Below, piece by piece: positions 9,060 to 17,792 of a stretch of DNA of 36,825 nucleotides. The DNA is from an uncultured Bacteroidota bacterium (lineage in GTDB: Bacteria > Bacteroidota > Bacteroidia > AKYH767-A > 2013-40CM-41-45): the NCBI GenBank assembly GCA_937871435.1, contig CALMQM010000083.1, forward strand, positions 1 to 36,825. The letters are read 5' to 3'. Within the stretch, counting starts at the first letter, position 1, and each line of letters opens with the position of its first letter. The notes below the pieces were generated by a model. It made no database searches and had not been told where the DNA came from. It saw only the letters and a list, made by a program, of their open reading frames with translations. The position numbers and the translations under genes were made by a program.

Positions 9060-9926
9060 TCAGGAGTTTTCGATAAGAGCCAGAAGATATTTTCCGTAGC
9101 CGCTTTTCACCAATGGTTCAGCTATTTTGCGGAGCTGATCTTTATTGATGTATTTCATATTGTATGCTACCTCTTCTATACATCCGATTTTCAATCCTTG
9201 CCTTTCTTCTATGACCTGCACAAATTGTCCTGCCTGCATCAATGAAGTAAAAGTACCAGTATCAAGCCATGCTGTTCCTTTATCCAGAATACCAACCTTC
9301 AGTTTTCCCATTTCCAGATAGGCTTTGTTGACATCTGTAATTTCGTATTCGCCACGGGCACTGGGTTTTAGTTTTTTAGCAATATCAACTACAGTATTAT
9401 CGTAGAAATACAATCCGGGAACCGCATAATTGGATTTAGGTTTCAACGGTTTTTCTTCGATGGAAATAGCGGTATTGTTCGCATCAAACTCCACTACTCC
9501 ATATCGTTCCGGATCACTCACATGGTAGGCAAACACAACACCGCCAACCGGATCATTAATGCTTTGCAGCAGTTGATGCAATCCGGTTCCATAGAAAATA
9601 TTATCTCCGAGAATCAGCGCGACTTTATCTTTTCCGATAAAAGATTCTCCAATCACAAAAGCCTGCGCGAGTCCGTTTGGAACAGCCTGTTCCGCATAGG
9701 AAAATTTACACCCAATCGAAGAACCGTCGCCGAGAAGGCGTTTGAAATTCGGCAGATCCATCGGTGTGGAGATGATCAGTATTTCATTGATCCCGGCTGA
9801 CATCAGGACAGACAAAGGATAATAGATCATTGGTTTGTCGAACACCGGCATCATTTGTTTGCTCATAGCCAGCGTAAGTGGATGTAAACGGGTGCCGGAT
9901 CCGCCGGCGAGGATAATGCCTTTCAT
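9060..9926 (-). CDS. rfbA: Glucose-1-phosphate thymidylyltransferase
   Basis: A 288-residue cytosolic nucleotidyltransferase, the usual length for RfbA/RmlA. It makes dTDP-glucose from glucose-1-phosphate and dTTP, the first step to dTDP-rhamnose and other deoxysugars. The N-terminus has the signature [11 protein letters not shown] (residues 8-18) followed by [25 protein letters not shown] (about 107-114), EEKP (about 157-160) and WLDTGT (about 219-224) are also conserved. The usual partners rfbB, rfbC and rfbD are not in the window. Its upstream region consists almost wholly of heptad repeats with no recognisable promoter, so read-through from the MMPL gene or an unusual promoter is possible. 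Confidence 0.96.
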   Translation of the reverse strand: MKGIILAGGSGTRLHPLTLAMSKQMMPVFDKPMIYYPLSVLMSAGINEILIISTPMDLPNFKRLLGDGSSIGCKFSYAEQAVPNGLAQAFVIGESFIGKDKVALILGDNIFYGTGLHQLLQSINDPVGGVVFAYHVSDPERYGVVEFDANNTAISIEEKPLKPKSNYAVPGLYFYDNTVVDIAKKLKPSARGEYEITDVNKAYLEMGKLKVGILDKGTAWLDTGTFTSLMQAGQFVQVIEERQGLKIGCIEEVAYNMKYINKDQLRKIAEPLVKSGYGKYLLALIENS

Positions 9927-9930
9927 TTTG

Positions 9931-10037
9931 TTAGTGAAGAGTGAAGGGAATGGTTGGTGGTTATTGGTTGTTGGTTGTTGGTTGTTGGTTATTGGTTATT
10001 GGTTGTTGGGAGATGAATGGACAATTCACTCTTTACT
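9931..10037. repeat. Heptad mosaic repeat, block 2, with inverted flanks
   Basis: Eight in-phase heptads run from 9952 to 10007: GGTTGGT, GGTTATT, GGTTGTT three times, GGTTATT twice, GGTTGTT. They are bracketed by AGTGAAGAGTGAA (9933-9945) and the complementary TTCACTCTTTACT (10025-10037), a 13-bp inverted repeat with one G:U-compatible mismatch. The right flank overlaps the last codon and stop of the MMPL gene. The block fills nearly all of the 106-bp gap between MMPL and rfbA. Confidence 0.9.
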
Positions 10038-12429
10038 CATCGCTTTTCGCTTTTGCAACCTGCAGTTCTCCGAGTTCGACATCTTCTTCTTCATCAAAAA
10101 CCTGGATGAGTGGTTCGCTGAGGAATGCTTTGGTAATGATTCGTTTTTCAAGAGACAGGAGTAAACTTGGCAGGAAGATGAGATTGCTCAACATAGCAAT
10201 GAGAAGCGTTACTGAAATGAGCATTCCCAGGGCTGATGTTCCACCAAAACTGGACGCGGTAAAAATAAAGAATCCGGAAAACAGGATCACTGCAGTATAA
10301 ATCATACTGACTCCTGTTTCATGGATCGCGATGGATACGGTTCTGGAAATACTGCCGCCAAACTTTCGCATTTCCTGTCTGTACTTCGTGAGAAAATACA
10401 TCGTGCCATCACTCGCAATTCCGAACGCGATGGAAAAGATGAGAATGGTAGACGGTTTAAGAGGAATATGGAAGAATCCCATCATGGCAGCCGTGATCAA
10501 TAGCGGAGTCATGCTTGGGATCAAGGCAATTACAACCATCCGCAATGACATAAACAAAAAGAACATGACTGTTCCGATCAACAGGATTGCGAGGAAAATA
10601 CTCTCTTTGAGATTAAGCAAAAGATAATCGTTGTTCTTGAGGAAAATGATGGAGTTCCCGGTAAGTTTCACATCGTATTTGTCGACCGGAAAAATGCTAT
10701 CTACTCTTGGTTTGATTTCCGCAAGCAGGGATTTCATTTTGATGGAACCAATATCGGCAACCTGGAAACTGATACGTGTAATTTGTTTGGTGCTGTCAAT
10801 GATCGATCGGAACATGCGTTGGTTTTCCTTTGCTCCTCCGGCATAGCCTTTCAATCTTGCCAGTTCCTCCACATTTGGAATAATGTATCGGCGGGGATCA
10901 TTGTCATTCAGTCCCTGGTATGAAAACTTAATTCCTTCAGCAACTGAAACCGGTTCTGAAAACTCTTTGTAATTCGCGAGTACTTTCTGAAGACGGTTGA
11001 TTTTGTACAATGTACTCAGCTCAAGAGCGCCGCCGGGTTTACGTGTATCAATCGAAACTTCAAATGGAAGTACACCGCGGAAATGTGTTTCGAAGAATTT
11101 CAGATCGGTATAAATCACATCTTTCTTGGGTAGATCATCTACAACAAATCCTACTGTTGTAATTTTCATCATCCCGTATGTACTAAAGATAACAAGAACG
11201 ATCACCAGTGTGTAAATTCTCGGGCGATACCGATGAACCCATCGATCGATGCGGGTGAGAAAACGATTGAGCGTTTTTCGCTCCAGATGTTTCACCTGCT
11301 TCGCTGACGGAGGAGGAAGGAAACTGAAAACAATCGGAATAAGAATCAGAGAAATCAGGAAAGTGAGCATCACATTCAAAGATGTGATCAAACCAAATTC
11401 AATGAGTACGGCACTGTGTGTAAAGGCAAAAACCAGGAATCCCAGGGACGTAGTGACGTTGGCAAAAAAAGTACTTACACCGATGCGATAAATTGAACGT
11501 GCCAGCGCTTTTATTTTATTGCCATGCTTCGCGTATTCCTGTTGGTATTTATTCAACAATAAAATACAATTCGGGATTCCGATGACGATTATCAGGGGAG
11601 GAATGAGACTGGTGAGAATTGTGATTTTGTATCCAAATAAAACCAGTGTTCCGAAGGACCAGATTACCCCGAACACGACCACGATCATTGGAAAAACAAC
11701 GGCATAAAAACTCCGGAAGAAAATCAGCAGAATCAACGCCGTAATGAAGAGCGCGAGCACCACAAACATCTTCATTTCTCCAAGAATTTTTTCTGATACG
11801 GCAGTACGGATATAAGGCAATCCGGAAAAATGAAGATCTATATTGTTAGACGCAGAAAACTCATCCGCAAGACCTTTGATCTGATGGACAATATCTATCC
11901 GGCTTTTGGTGTTCAGTTTTTTCTGATCGAACGTGATCGCCATCACGGTTGCTTTTGTCTCAGGATTGAATAGCAGTCCCTCATAAAAAGGCAGTTTCAT
12001 CAGTTCATCACGCAAACTGTCTACTTCCTGCTGAGATTGCGGTTTGGTTTTGATCAGGGGAAGAAAATCGAGTTTGTGTAAACTGTCGTTTCGTTGTACT
12101 TTGAATGCGCGCGCGATGGAAACTACTTCCTGGATTCCTTCGATGGCTTTGATCTTATTGGTAAGTTCATACCATCCGGTAAACGTTTTCTCTTCCCAGA
12201 TTTTATCACTTTTAAATCCGATCACCATAACAGTACCATCTTCTCCGAATTTCTCTTTGAATTTCAGGTACTCGGCATAGGTGGAATCTGTAAGCGGGAG
12301 AATTTTGGCAGACTCGTAACTCAACTGAACTTTCGTTGCCATGAATCCCATCAAGGCAGTAAGAGCCAGCAATGAAATCAAAGTGACGGTTCGGTAACGA
12401 AGAATAATTCGGGCAGCTGCTTCGAGCAT
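10033..12429 (-). CDS. MMPL/RND-family membrane exporter
   Basis: A 798-residue inner-membrane protein with the duplicated RND layout: one TM helix near residues 13-33, a periplasmic loop to about 215, a bundle of five or six helices to about 375, a TM helix near 400-420, a second periplasmic loop, and a final bundle from about 625 to 765. The SSD-like segments IIVIGIPNCILLLNKY and FSIAFGIASDGTMYFLTKY carry the acidic and polar positions expected in TM4/TM10-type helices. Known of the family: proton-driven export of lipids, hopanoids or hydrophobic compounds. The substrate here is unknown, and no periplasmic adaptor or outer-membrane channel gene is adjacent. The acidic C-terminal tail (FDEEEDVELGEL) is cytosolic. 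TACATTTA at 12444-12451 (minus) is a possible -7 box. Confidence 0.88.
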   Translation of the reverse strand: MLEAAARIILRYRTVTLISLLALTALMGFMATKVQLSYESAKILPLTDSTYAEYLKFKEKFGEDGTVMVIGFKSDKIWEEKTFTGWYELTNKIKAIEGIQEVVSIARAFKVQRNDSLHKLDFLPLIKTKPQSQQEVDSLRDELMKLPFYEGLLFNPETKATVMAITFDQKKLNTKSRIDIVHQIKGLADEFSASNNIDLHFSGLPYIRTAVSEKILGEMKMFVVLALFITALILLIFFRSFYAVVFPMIVVVFGVIWSFGTLVLFGYKITILTSLIPPLIIVIGIPNCILLLNKYQQEYAKHGNKIKALARSIYRIGVSTFFANVTTSLGFLVFAFTHSAVLIEFGLITSLNVMLTFLISLILIPIVFSFLPPPSAKQVKHLERKTLNRFLTRIDRWVHRYRPRIYTLVIVLVIFSTYGMMKITTVGFVVDDLPKKDVIYTDLKFFETHFRGVLPFEVSIDTRKPGGALELSTLYKINRLQKVLANYKEFSEPVSVAEGIKFSYQGLNDNDPRRYIIPNVEELARLKGYAGGAKENQRMFRSIIDSTKQITRISFQVADIGSIKMKSLLAEIKPRVDSIFPVDKYDVKLTGNSIIFLKNNDYLLLNLKESIFLAILLIGTVMFFLFMSLRMVVIALIPSMTPLLITAAMMGFFHIPLKPSTILIFSIAFGIASDGTMYFLTKYRQEMRKFGGSISRTVSIAIHETGVSMIYTAVILFSGFFIFTASSFGGTSALGMLISVTLLIAMLSNLIFLPSLLLSLEKRIITKAFLSEPLIQVFDEEEDVELGELQVAKAKSDE

Positions 12430-12666
12430 AATTATAAGTCGGGTAAATGTACTGTTTTCTGAATATCGGGGAAGGAAGCAGCGAATGAGTTTATCAAACC
12501 CGGAATGTTATTCTCCGGTCTTTTATTTTAGAAGAAAATGTAAATGAAACTGTTACTCCGAACATTTCCTGCTCCAATGAATTTTCAACCAATTCAAATT
12601 ACACTTTCTAAAAGTAATCCCAAGTCCTTCAATCAAATTTACATGTGATCATTCCGCGATTTTTTT

Positions 12667-13611
12667 TCAGGTAAGGCGGTGTAAAGGATTCTTCTTGATC
12701 ATTCCACCTTTGCTGTCGTTGATGCTGTGCATCACCATGAAGGCCTGTGGATCAATTCGTTCGATGAGACCTTTGAGTTTATTGATTTCCAAACGGGTGA
12801 TGACTGTATACACAATGTCCATTTCGCGATTTTTATCTCCATGCGTTCCAAATCCACGTTTGCCCTTCAGGATGGTGACGCCTCCGCCCATCTGATAAAT
12901 AATCACTCTACGGATTTCTTCCGATCGATCTGAAACAATGGTAACACCGGTATATTCTTCCAAACCATGAATTACAAAGTCAATTGTTTTGGAAGCCGAG
13001 AGATAGGTGAGTGTAGAATACATGGCGCGTTCAAAATCGAGCAGATAGGCTGCGGCAGAAAAGATGAGGATATTCACCACCAGAATTACATCTCCAACTG
13101 ACATTCCAAATTTCCTGCTGATGGCAAGAGCTAGTACTTCTGTTCCATCCAGCACACCACCTCCGCGAATGGTGAGACCGATTCCTGCTCCGAGGAAGAA
13201 TCCACCGAACACGGCGACGAGTAATTTGTCATGCGTGATATCCGGAACATCCACAACAAGCAAGGCAAAACCCAGCCCGGTTACAGCAAGGGCTGTCTTG
13301 ATGGCGAACATGATTCCAACCTGACGAAAGCCGAGAATTACAAACGGAATGTTGATTACAACTATGAGTAATGGAAGAGGGATTTCTCCAAGGAAACTAA
13401 TCAACATGGAAATACCGGTAACACCACCATCAATAAAATGATTTGGCAGGAGGAAGCCTTTCAATCCAAGACAGGCGGAGAGAATGCCAAGTATCAACAG
13501 AAAAAGAGATGAGAATCTACCAGGACCTTTTTTAACTCTTGATTTTCTACCCGGTTTTGTGATGTGTTTGAATTCAGAGAGTGAATTCTGGATAAGCATG
13601 TAAAGTGACAT
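12667..13611 (-). CDS. YitT-family membrane protein (DUF161 + DUF2179)
   Basis: A 314-residue protein. After a basic N-terminal extension (KPGRKSRVKKGPGR, about 20-33) come five or six hydrophobic segments between about 35 and 215, including GFLLPNHFIDGGVTGISML and GGFFLGAGIGLTIRGGGVLDG. That Gly-rich pattern is typical of the YitT membrane domain. The C-terminal ~85 residues (IVSDRSEEIRRVI to AFMVMHSINDSKGG) match the soluble DUF2179 domain. Family function is not established; a membrane transport role is usually presumed. The gene lies between a stem-loop (13659-13695) and the MMPL gene. Confidence 0.88.
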   Translation of the reverse strand: MSLYMLIQNSLSEFKHITKPGRKSRVKKGPGRFSSLFLLILGILSACLGLKGFLLPNHFIDGGVTGISMLISFLGEIPLPLLIVVINIPFVILGFRQVGIMFAIKTALAVTGLGFALLVVDVPDITHDKLLVAVFGGFFLGAGIGLTIRGGGVLDGTEVLALAISRKFGMSVGDVILVVNILIFSAAAYLLDFERAMYSTLTYLSASKTIDFVIHGLEEYTGVTIVSDRSEEIRRVIIYQMGGGVTILKGKRGFGTHGDKNREMDIVYTVITRLEINKLKGLIERIDPQAFMVMHSINDSKGGMIKKNPLHRLT

Positions 13612-13658
13612 GGTTGGAGGTTTTGGTATTGCAATCTAAATTAACAAATCTGATGGTT

Positions 13659-13695
13659 GGTTGCGCCCGACAACCCTAATCAATCGAGCGCAACC
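13659..13695. terminator. Stem-loop after the 32-residue membrane peptide gene
   Basis: GGTTGCGC (13659-13666) and GCGCAACC (13688-13695) are perfect 8-bp inverted arms around a 21-nt loop. The stem starts 7 nt beyond the stop codon of the minus-strand gene at 13703. There is no T-tract, so this may be an mRNA-stabilising hairpin rather than an intrinsic terminator. Confidence 0.45.
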
Positions 13696-13702
13696 GAACA
13701 CA

Positions 13703-13801
13703 TCATAGGAATGCTTTCAGTACAATCAGCAGAATAATGACGCCGACAACGAAGAGTACAGGAAACATCAGGCCTTTTGATGATTTGTCTTGGTTTTCCA
13801 T
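13703..13801 (-). CDS. Small single-pass membrane protein (32 residues)
   Basis: The frame can be extended upstream, but the first 52 residues of that extension look non-coding. The ATG at 13801 gives a compact peptide: a charged head (ENQDKSSKG) followed by about 20 uninterrupted hydrophobic residues (MFPVLFVVGVIILLIVLK). It is a predicted inner-membrane peptide with the N-terminus in the cytosol. No partner or function can be assigned. It sits upstream of the YitT gene on the same strand with its own 3' stem-loop. Homologues in related genomes would be the test that it is real. Confidence 0.5.
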   Translation of the reverse strand: MENQDKSSKGLMFPVLFVVGVIILLIVLKAFL

Positions 13802-14114
13802 AGTTTGTAGAATTGATAAATGAATAATTTGTCTGAAAGAGATGGTTGATGCTGAATGAGAGCAGAACTGATTTATTCCAATTCTTCTTATCTGTGGAGG
13901 CAGAATAAGCTGGTTCATTTTCAAGAAATAATTCCGGACAGAAGCATTATGACGCATTCGTTAGCCGACAGAATTTCACTGATCATAACACAGAAGAACA
14001 ATGCGCTTTCAAACCATGCAAACTTTCACTTTCGAAGAAGTAATACTGGTTCAGGAATTAATCTTTTTGAATTAATCCGCAATCAAAATTCACAGAATAA
14101 GAAAAAAGAAATGC
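13802..14114. other. Intergenic region, 313 bp
   Basis: AT-rich sequence between the small membrane peptide and the small exported protein, both on the minus strand. The plus-strand frame at 13856-14140 lacks a signal, a family or a promoter. I see no RNA gene or strong hairpin. Confidence 0.4.
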
Positions 14115-14465
14115 TCAGATTAAGAGCCGGCGCAGAATAATAAAAAGGTTTCGATATTGTCGAACCTGATTTCCGGTGGAAAAATAAAATGTATGAGATG
14201 AAAAAGGAAGGGAGATAAAATTGGTATCAATGTGACAAAATCCCGTTCTCAATTTGGTGAGAACAGGAGCTGTTACTGTTACACCTGCACTGAAAGTAGC
14301 GTTTTCAATTTTCTCCAGATTGGCTGAAGTGAAAACCGGGATCAGGAGTTCATGTCCATTGCGGGCACTTTTAACGGCTACTCCGCCATTCACTCCGGTT
14401 GAGGGAAGGAGAAATGCGATTACGAGAAAAATTCCCGTCAGCCATTTGAATGCAAATTTGAACAT
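14115..14465 (-). CDS. Small exported protein, unknown function
   Basis: A 116-residue frame with a good signal sequence: two lysines, a hydrophobic run LTGIFLVIAFLL, then a small-residue region near 22-30. The mature part is a short beta-rich segment (GHELLIPVFTSANLEKIENATF) with no family I recognise. The best support is a strong promoter (14470-14500) whose -7 box ends 4 nt before the ATG. The last ~20 residues (basic, RQYRNLFIILRRLLI) are unlike the rest and may reflect a worn C-terminus. Confidence 0.55.
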   Translation of the reverse strand: MFKFAFKWLTGIFLVIAFLLPSTGVNGGVAVKSARNGHELLIPVFTSANLEKIENATFSAGVTVTAPVLTKLRTGFCHIDTNFISLPFSSHTFYFSTGNQVRQYRNLFIILRRLLI

Positions 14466-14469
14466 GTTG

Positions 14470-14500
14470 CAAAGATACGATTAAATGCCGTTTGAAACAA
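14470..14500 (-). promoter_or_regulatory. Consensus Bacteroidota promoter, leaderless arrangement
   Basis: On the minus strand: TTG (14498-14500), 20 nt, TATCTTTG (14470-14477). The -7 box matches TAnnTTTG exactly. The ATG (14465) follows after only 4 nt, so transcription should start at or within a base or two of the start codon. Confidence 0.7.
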
Positions 14501-14511
14501 CTTCAGTTAGA

Positions 14512-14575
14512 TTTATCCTCTATCAATTAAACATTTTTTTCTGTTACTCAAATTGAATTGAGGATAAAATGTTTT
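14512..14575. other. Two interlocking inverted repeats upstream of ppa
   Basis: TTTATCCTC (14512-14520) pairs with GAGGATAAA (14560-14568), and AAACATTTT (14528-14536) pairs with AAAATGTTT (14567-14575). The pairs cross, giving a pseudoknot-type order or two overlapping protein-binding dyads in the divergent region between 14465 and ppa. AT-rich, so chance is possible. Confidence 0.35.
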
Positions 14576-14705
14576 TTATCCAATAATTAAAAGAACAGTT
14601 GATTTGCGATTCATTTTTTCAAATTGAAAATGCATCAACATCTAAAATATTTATTTCAAAATCGACTCAAACAATTCCACTATATTCGAAGAAAATTATT
14701 TTGAG

Positions 14706-15242
14706 ATGAATCCATGGCATGATGTATCGCCCGGCAAGGAAATTCCGGAAACAGTGAATGCAATTATCGAAATCCCGAAAGGTTCCAGAGCAAAATATGA
14801 ACTGGATAAAGAAAGCGGGCTCTTGAAACTGGATCGTGTACTCTATTCAGCGTTTTATTATCCTGCAAATTATGGATTCATTCCAAAATCCTATGGCGAT
14901 GACCATGATCCTTTGGATATTCTGGTATTGTCTCAGATAGATTTTGTTCCATTGTGTCTTGTGAAAGCCAATGTCATCGGTGTAATGCGAATGGTTGACA
15001 GCGGAGAAGGCGACGACAAAATTATCGCTGTCGCGAGCAATGATGTCAGCGTGAATTTCATTAAATCAGTAAAAGAATTGCCTGTTCATTTTATACAGGA
15101 ACTTCGACAGTTTTTTGAAGAATATAAAACGCTCGAAAAGAAAACAGTGGTGGTGGATGAATTTCAGGACAAAGACGTTGCTGTTGAAATTGTAAAAAAC
15201 AGTTTTATCCATTACCGGAATTCCTTTCCTGATAAAAAATAA
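14706..15242 (+). CDS. ppa: Inorganic pyrophosphatase (family I)
   Basis: A 178-residue cytosolic enzyme that hydrolyses pyrophosphate to two phosphates and pulls biosynthetic reactions forward. It has the family I signature around [12 protein letters not shown] (residues 63-74, the metal-binding Asp cluster), the N-terminal [11 protein letters not shown] (22-32) and the [20 protein letters not shown] approach to the active site. Length matches bacterial soluble PPases. The ATG follows a purine-rich stretch. A weak -7-like TATATTCG lies at 14681-14688. The gene appears monocistronic. Confidence 0.97.
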   Translation: MNPWHDVSPGKEIPETVNAIIEIPKGSRAKYELDKESGLLKLDRVLYSAFYYPANYGFIPKSYGDDHDPLDILVLSQIDFVPLCLVKANVIGVMRMVDSGEGDDKIIAVASNDVSVNFIKSVKELPVHFIQELRQFFEEYKTLEKKTVVVDEFQDKDVAVEIVKNSFIHYRNSFPDKK

Positions 15243-15282
15243 ATCTCAATTATTTGTTTTGATGTATTTGAATAAAAGAAAA

Positions 15283-15346
15283 AGTATAATGTAGTCAGCA
15301 CGCCGGGTCATCCGGCACATCATGCCGCGAATGGTGTTTTTATACT
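15283..15346 (+). terminator. Nested stem region after ppa
   Basis: An outer stem AGTATAA (15283-15289) / TTATACT (15340-15346) encloses an inner hairpin GCCGG (15302-15306) / CCGGC (15312-15316). A run of five T lies just inside the outer 3' arm (15337-15341). It lies about 40 nt past the ppa stop. It could terminate ppa or be a small structured element; the T-run is not directly after the GC stem. Confidence 0.35.
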
Positions 15347-15400
15347 ATTTGTCACAATAAATTTCCGTATGCGCGTTATGAGGAAGATTCAACCAAAACT

Positions 15401-15430
15401 TTTCCTGTCTGGTCTAATTGGTTAAGTTTG
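15401..15430 (+). promoter_or_regulatory. Promoter of the TPR histidine kinase, sets its start
   Basis: TTTC (15401-15404), 18 nt, TAAGTTTG (15423-15430). The -7 box is an exact TAnnTTTG match and includes the TTG at 15428 that could otherwise be read as a start, so translation must begin downstream at the ATG at 15446, with a leader of about 10 nt. Confidence 0.6.
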
Positions 15431-15445
15431 TCTCAACAAAAATCC

Positions 15446-17647
15446 ATGTTTCCCCGGACTTTCAGCTTTCCGCTTTTTATTTTCCTGTTCATCACCCTGA
15501 TTTCCTCCGGCCAAACGCTGCCTGAAAATCAGCAGGTGGATCCTTTTCAGTTCTTTACTGACACCACACGTTTACCGGAAGGAAGTTTACCCAGACAACG
15601 AATGAGAGCGCTTCATTTTCTCGGGATGGATCGGAGTGATCTGGATTTATTACATCAGGCAGAAAGAAGGGGCAATCAGAAGGCTGTGGCATTTATTTCC
15701 GGTCGGCTCGGAAGCACTTTAGCTTTAAACGGACAAACAGATTCGGCAATAACTTTTTTCAAACAGAGTCAGCGCACATTTGGAGAACAGGCAATGCCCA
15801 GAGGAGAAGCGGCAGCAAGTACCGCGCTTGGTCTGATGTATGAGCGCCAGAAAAAATTCGGAGAAGCAAGAGATCAGTTTCTGCTTGGACTGAAAAAATA
15901 CCAGGGAGTCGGATTCTCTCAGGGCATGATCGCGGAATACACACATTTGGCAAGGATCAGTGAAGCTCAGAAAGATCATACTGCTGCATTGGATTACCAC
16001 AAAAAAGCGCTGGCCGTAGCCACAAATGCAGGTTCTGAAGCAGCACAGGCTGAATTAAACAATAAAATCGCGGAGGAATTATTACACTCGGGAAGAGACA
16101 AGGAAGCGCTGAATTATCTGCAACAGGCCTATGAATATTATGAGAAAAAGAGAGATCACAAAGCCATGGCAGTAGTGCTCAGGAACAAAGGCATAGTGAG
16201 TTATAAAAACGGAAATTACAATGTGGCGTTGGATTATTTTCAAAAGAGTCTGAGAGAAGACAAGAAACTTCCCGCATTGAGGATGATTCGGGATACATAC
16301 CTGAAACTCTTTGCCACGCATCGTGTGAAGTCTGATTCTTCCCGTGCGAATTTTTATTCTTCTCAATACAATCTGTTTCGCGACAGCATAGAACACCTGA
16401 TCAACAGCAGGGCGCTTAGTCCGGATTCATTTACCAACGAATTAGAAGAAAAAGCCTATGTCCGTAATCTCATCAATCGCGATCCGGAATTGTATGTTGA
16501 TCCGTCCAATGTCCAGTCGCTGGAATACAATCAGAAATTGACGGAAGCAGAACTGGAAAGATTAAAGACGGAAGAAGCTTTGGCGAGAATGAGTCAGGAA
16601 AGACTGGAAGACAAAGTGGCGGACAATGAACGGGAAGATAAGATACAGCAACTCGAGCAGGAACAGGCGCAGCAAAACACAGCACTGTTACAGAAGGAAG
16701 CAAAACAAAAACAGCTCATTTATCTTTTCAGTTTAAGCGGTGGTTTAGTTTTATTTAGTCTGGGATTTTTAATGTACCGCTATCAACTCAAAAAGAAATC
16801 GCATGCCAGTCTGGACAAGGCATACGCGGAGTTGACTGATGCTCACCGAAAATTAAAAAACGCGCAGGAGCAACTTGTGCATGCGGAGAAAATGGCATCT
16901 CTCGGTCAGATGACCGCAGGGATTGCGCATGAAATTCAAAACCCATTGAACTTCGTCAACAATTTCTCAGAAACTTCGATGGAACTTCTCCAGGAGCTTT
17001 CAGAGGCCAAAAGTGCCGAAGAAAGGGAAATGATTGTGAATGATCTGCAACTGAACCTGAGCAAAGTGGTACAACATGGCAGACGGGCGGAAGGGATTGT
17101 CAAAAATATGCTTCAACATAGTCGCAGCGGAGCCGGCGAGAAACATCCAGCTGACCTGAATAAACTTGCTGAGGAATATCTGAACCTCGCTTTTCACGGA
17201 ATGCGTGCCAAAGACAGTTCTTTCAGCTGTTCTATGGAAACGGATTTTGATCCGAATCTTCCGGCCATTCCGATGATTGCACAGGATATCAGCAGGGTTC
17301 TGCTTAATTTGTATAACAATGCTTTTTATGCGGTGAACAAAAAATCGGGTGAATCCAAATCCAAAGGATTGGAGTATAAGGCCCATGTCATCGTATCGAC
17401 GTTGATGTTATCGAACTATGTAACCCTTACGGTCCGAGACAATGGAACGGGTATTTCCGATGCGATCAGAGATAAAATATTCGAGCCATTCTTTACCACA
17501 AAACCATCCGGGGAAGGAATAGGCCTGGGATTATCCCTGAGTTTTGACCTGATCAAAGCCCATGGGGGTGAAATAAAATTTGAAAGTGAAGAAGGAAACG
17601 GGAGTGCGTTCACATTTATTCTACCACTGGAAGTAAAAGGGAATTGA
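15446..17647 (+). CDS. TPR-containing sensor histidine kinase
   Basis: 733 residues from the ATG. Order: signal sequence (to about 23, ending SSGQ); periplasmic TPR repeats (about 80-310; A-x-x-Y/F-x-x-A-L patterns); a charged coiled coil rich in Glu and Gln (about 335-420); one TM helix (about 424-446, SLSGGLVLFSLGFLMY); a second coiled coil; a HisKA-type dimerisation helix with phosphoacceptor His495 in [14 protein letters not shown]; and a HATPase domain with N-box (LLNLYNNAFYAV), G1 (DNGTGI) and G2 (GEGIGLGLSLS). It has no receiver domain, so it must pass phosphate to a separate regulator. The kinase core is closely paralogous to those at 17793 and 21531. The TPR part probably senses a protein or peptide partner outside the membrane (inference). 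Confidence 0.92.
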   Translation: MFPRTFSFPLFIFLFITLISSGQTLPENQQVDPFQFFTDTTRLPEGSLPRQRMRALHFLGMDRSDLDLLHQAERRGNQKAVAFISGRLGSTLALNGQTDSAITFFKQSQRTFGEQAMPRGEAAASTALGLMYERQKKFGEARDQFLLGLKKYQGVGFSQGMIAEYTHLARISEAQKDHTAALDYHKKALAVATNAGSEAAQAELNNKIAEELLHSGRDKEALNYLQQAYEYYEKKRDHKAMAVVLRNKGIVSYKNGNYNVALDYFQKSLREDKKLPALRMIRDTYLKLFATHRVKSDSSRANFYSSQYNLFRDSIEHLINSRALSPDSFTNELEEKAYVRNLINRDPELYVDPSNVQSLEYNQKLTEAELERLKTEEALARMSQERLEDKVADNEREDKIQQLEQEQAQQNTALLQKEAKQKQLIYLFSLSGGLVLFSLGFLMYRYQLKKKSHASLDKAYAELTDAHRKLKNAQEQLVHAEKMASLGQMTAGIAHEIQNPLNFVNNFSETSMELLQELSEAKSAEEREMIVNDLQLNLSKVVQHGRRAEGIVKNMLQHSRSGAGEKHPADLNKLAEEYLNLAFHGMRAKDSSFSCSMETDFDPNLPAIPMIAQDISRVLLNLYNNAFYAVNKKSGESKSKGLEYKAHVIVSTLMLSNYVTLTVRDNGTGISDAIRDKIFEPFFTTKPSGEGIGLGLSLSFDLIKAHGGEIKFESEEGNGSAFTFILPLEVKGN

Positions 17648-17723
17648 GTCAGAAAGGCGGATTTATTTTCTTTCCAAAAGCCAATTTATCCATCCAACCA
17701 TCTTCACCGCATCGTTAATAGAG

Positions 17724-17745
17724 AAAGCCGGTTTTTCCCGGCTTT
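17724..17745 (+). terminator. Hairpin between two kinase genes, overlapping a promoter
   Basis: AAAGCCGG (17724-17731) and CCGGCTTT (17738-17745) form a perfect 8-bp stem with a 6-nt loop. No long T-run follows. Its 3' end overlaps the TTTG box of the next promoter, so it could be a weak terminator or an operator. Confidence 0.45.
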
Positions 17746-17772
17746 GACATTTGAACCTGAATCGTATCTTTA
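17743..17772 (+). promoter_or_regulatory. Promoter of the cNMP-binding histidine kinase, sets its start
   Basis: TTTG (17743-17746), 18 nt, TATCTTTA (17765-17772), one mismatch from TAnnTTTG. The in-frame TTG at 17751 lies inside this promoter, which favours the ATG at 17793. Confidence 0.6.
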
Positions 17773-17792
17773 TCCGTTCTTCGTCTGTAACC

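Noticed and set aside
13856..14140. Plus-strand 94-residue ORF in an intergenic gap
   Set aside because: It lacks a promoter, signal or family, and overlaps the end of the small exported protein gene.
15428..15445. TTG start for the TPR kinase
   Set aside because: The TTG is part of the -7 promoter box, so it cannot lie within the transcript.
17751..17792. TTG start for the cNMP kinase
   Set aside because: It lies between the two promoter boxes; the ATG at 17793 also fits the family N-terminus.
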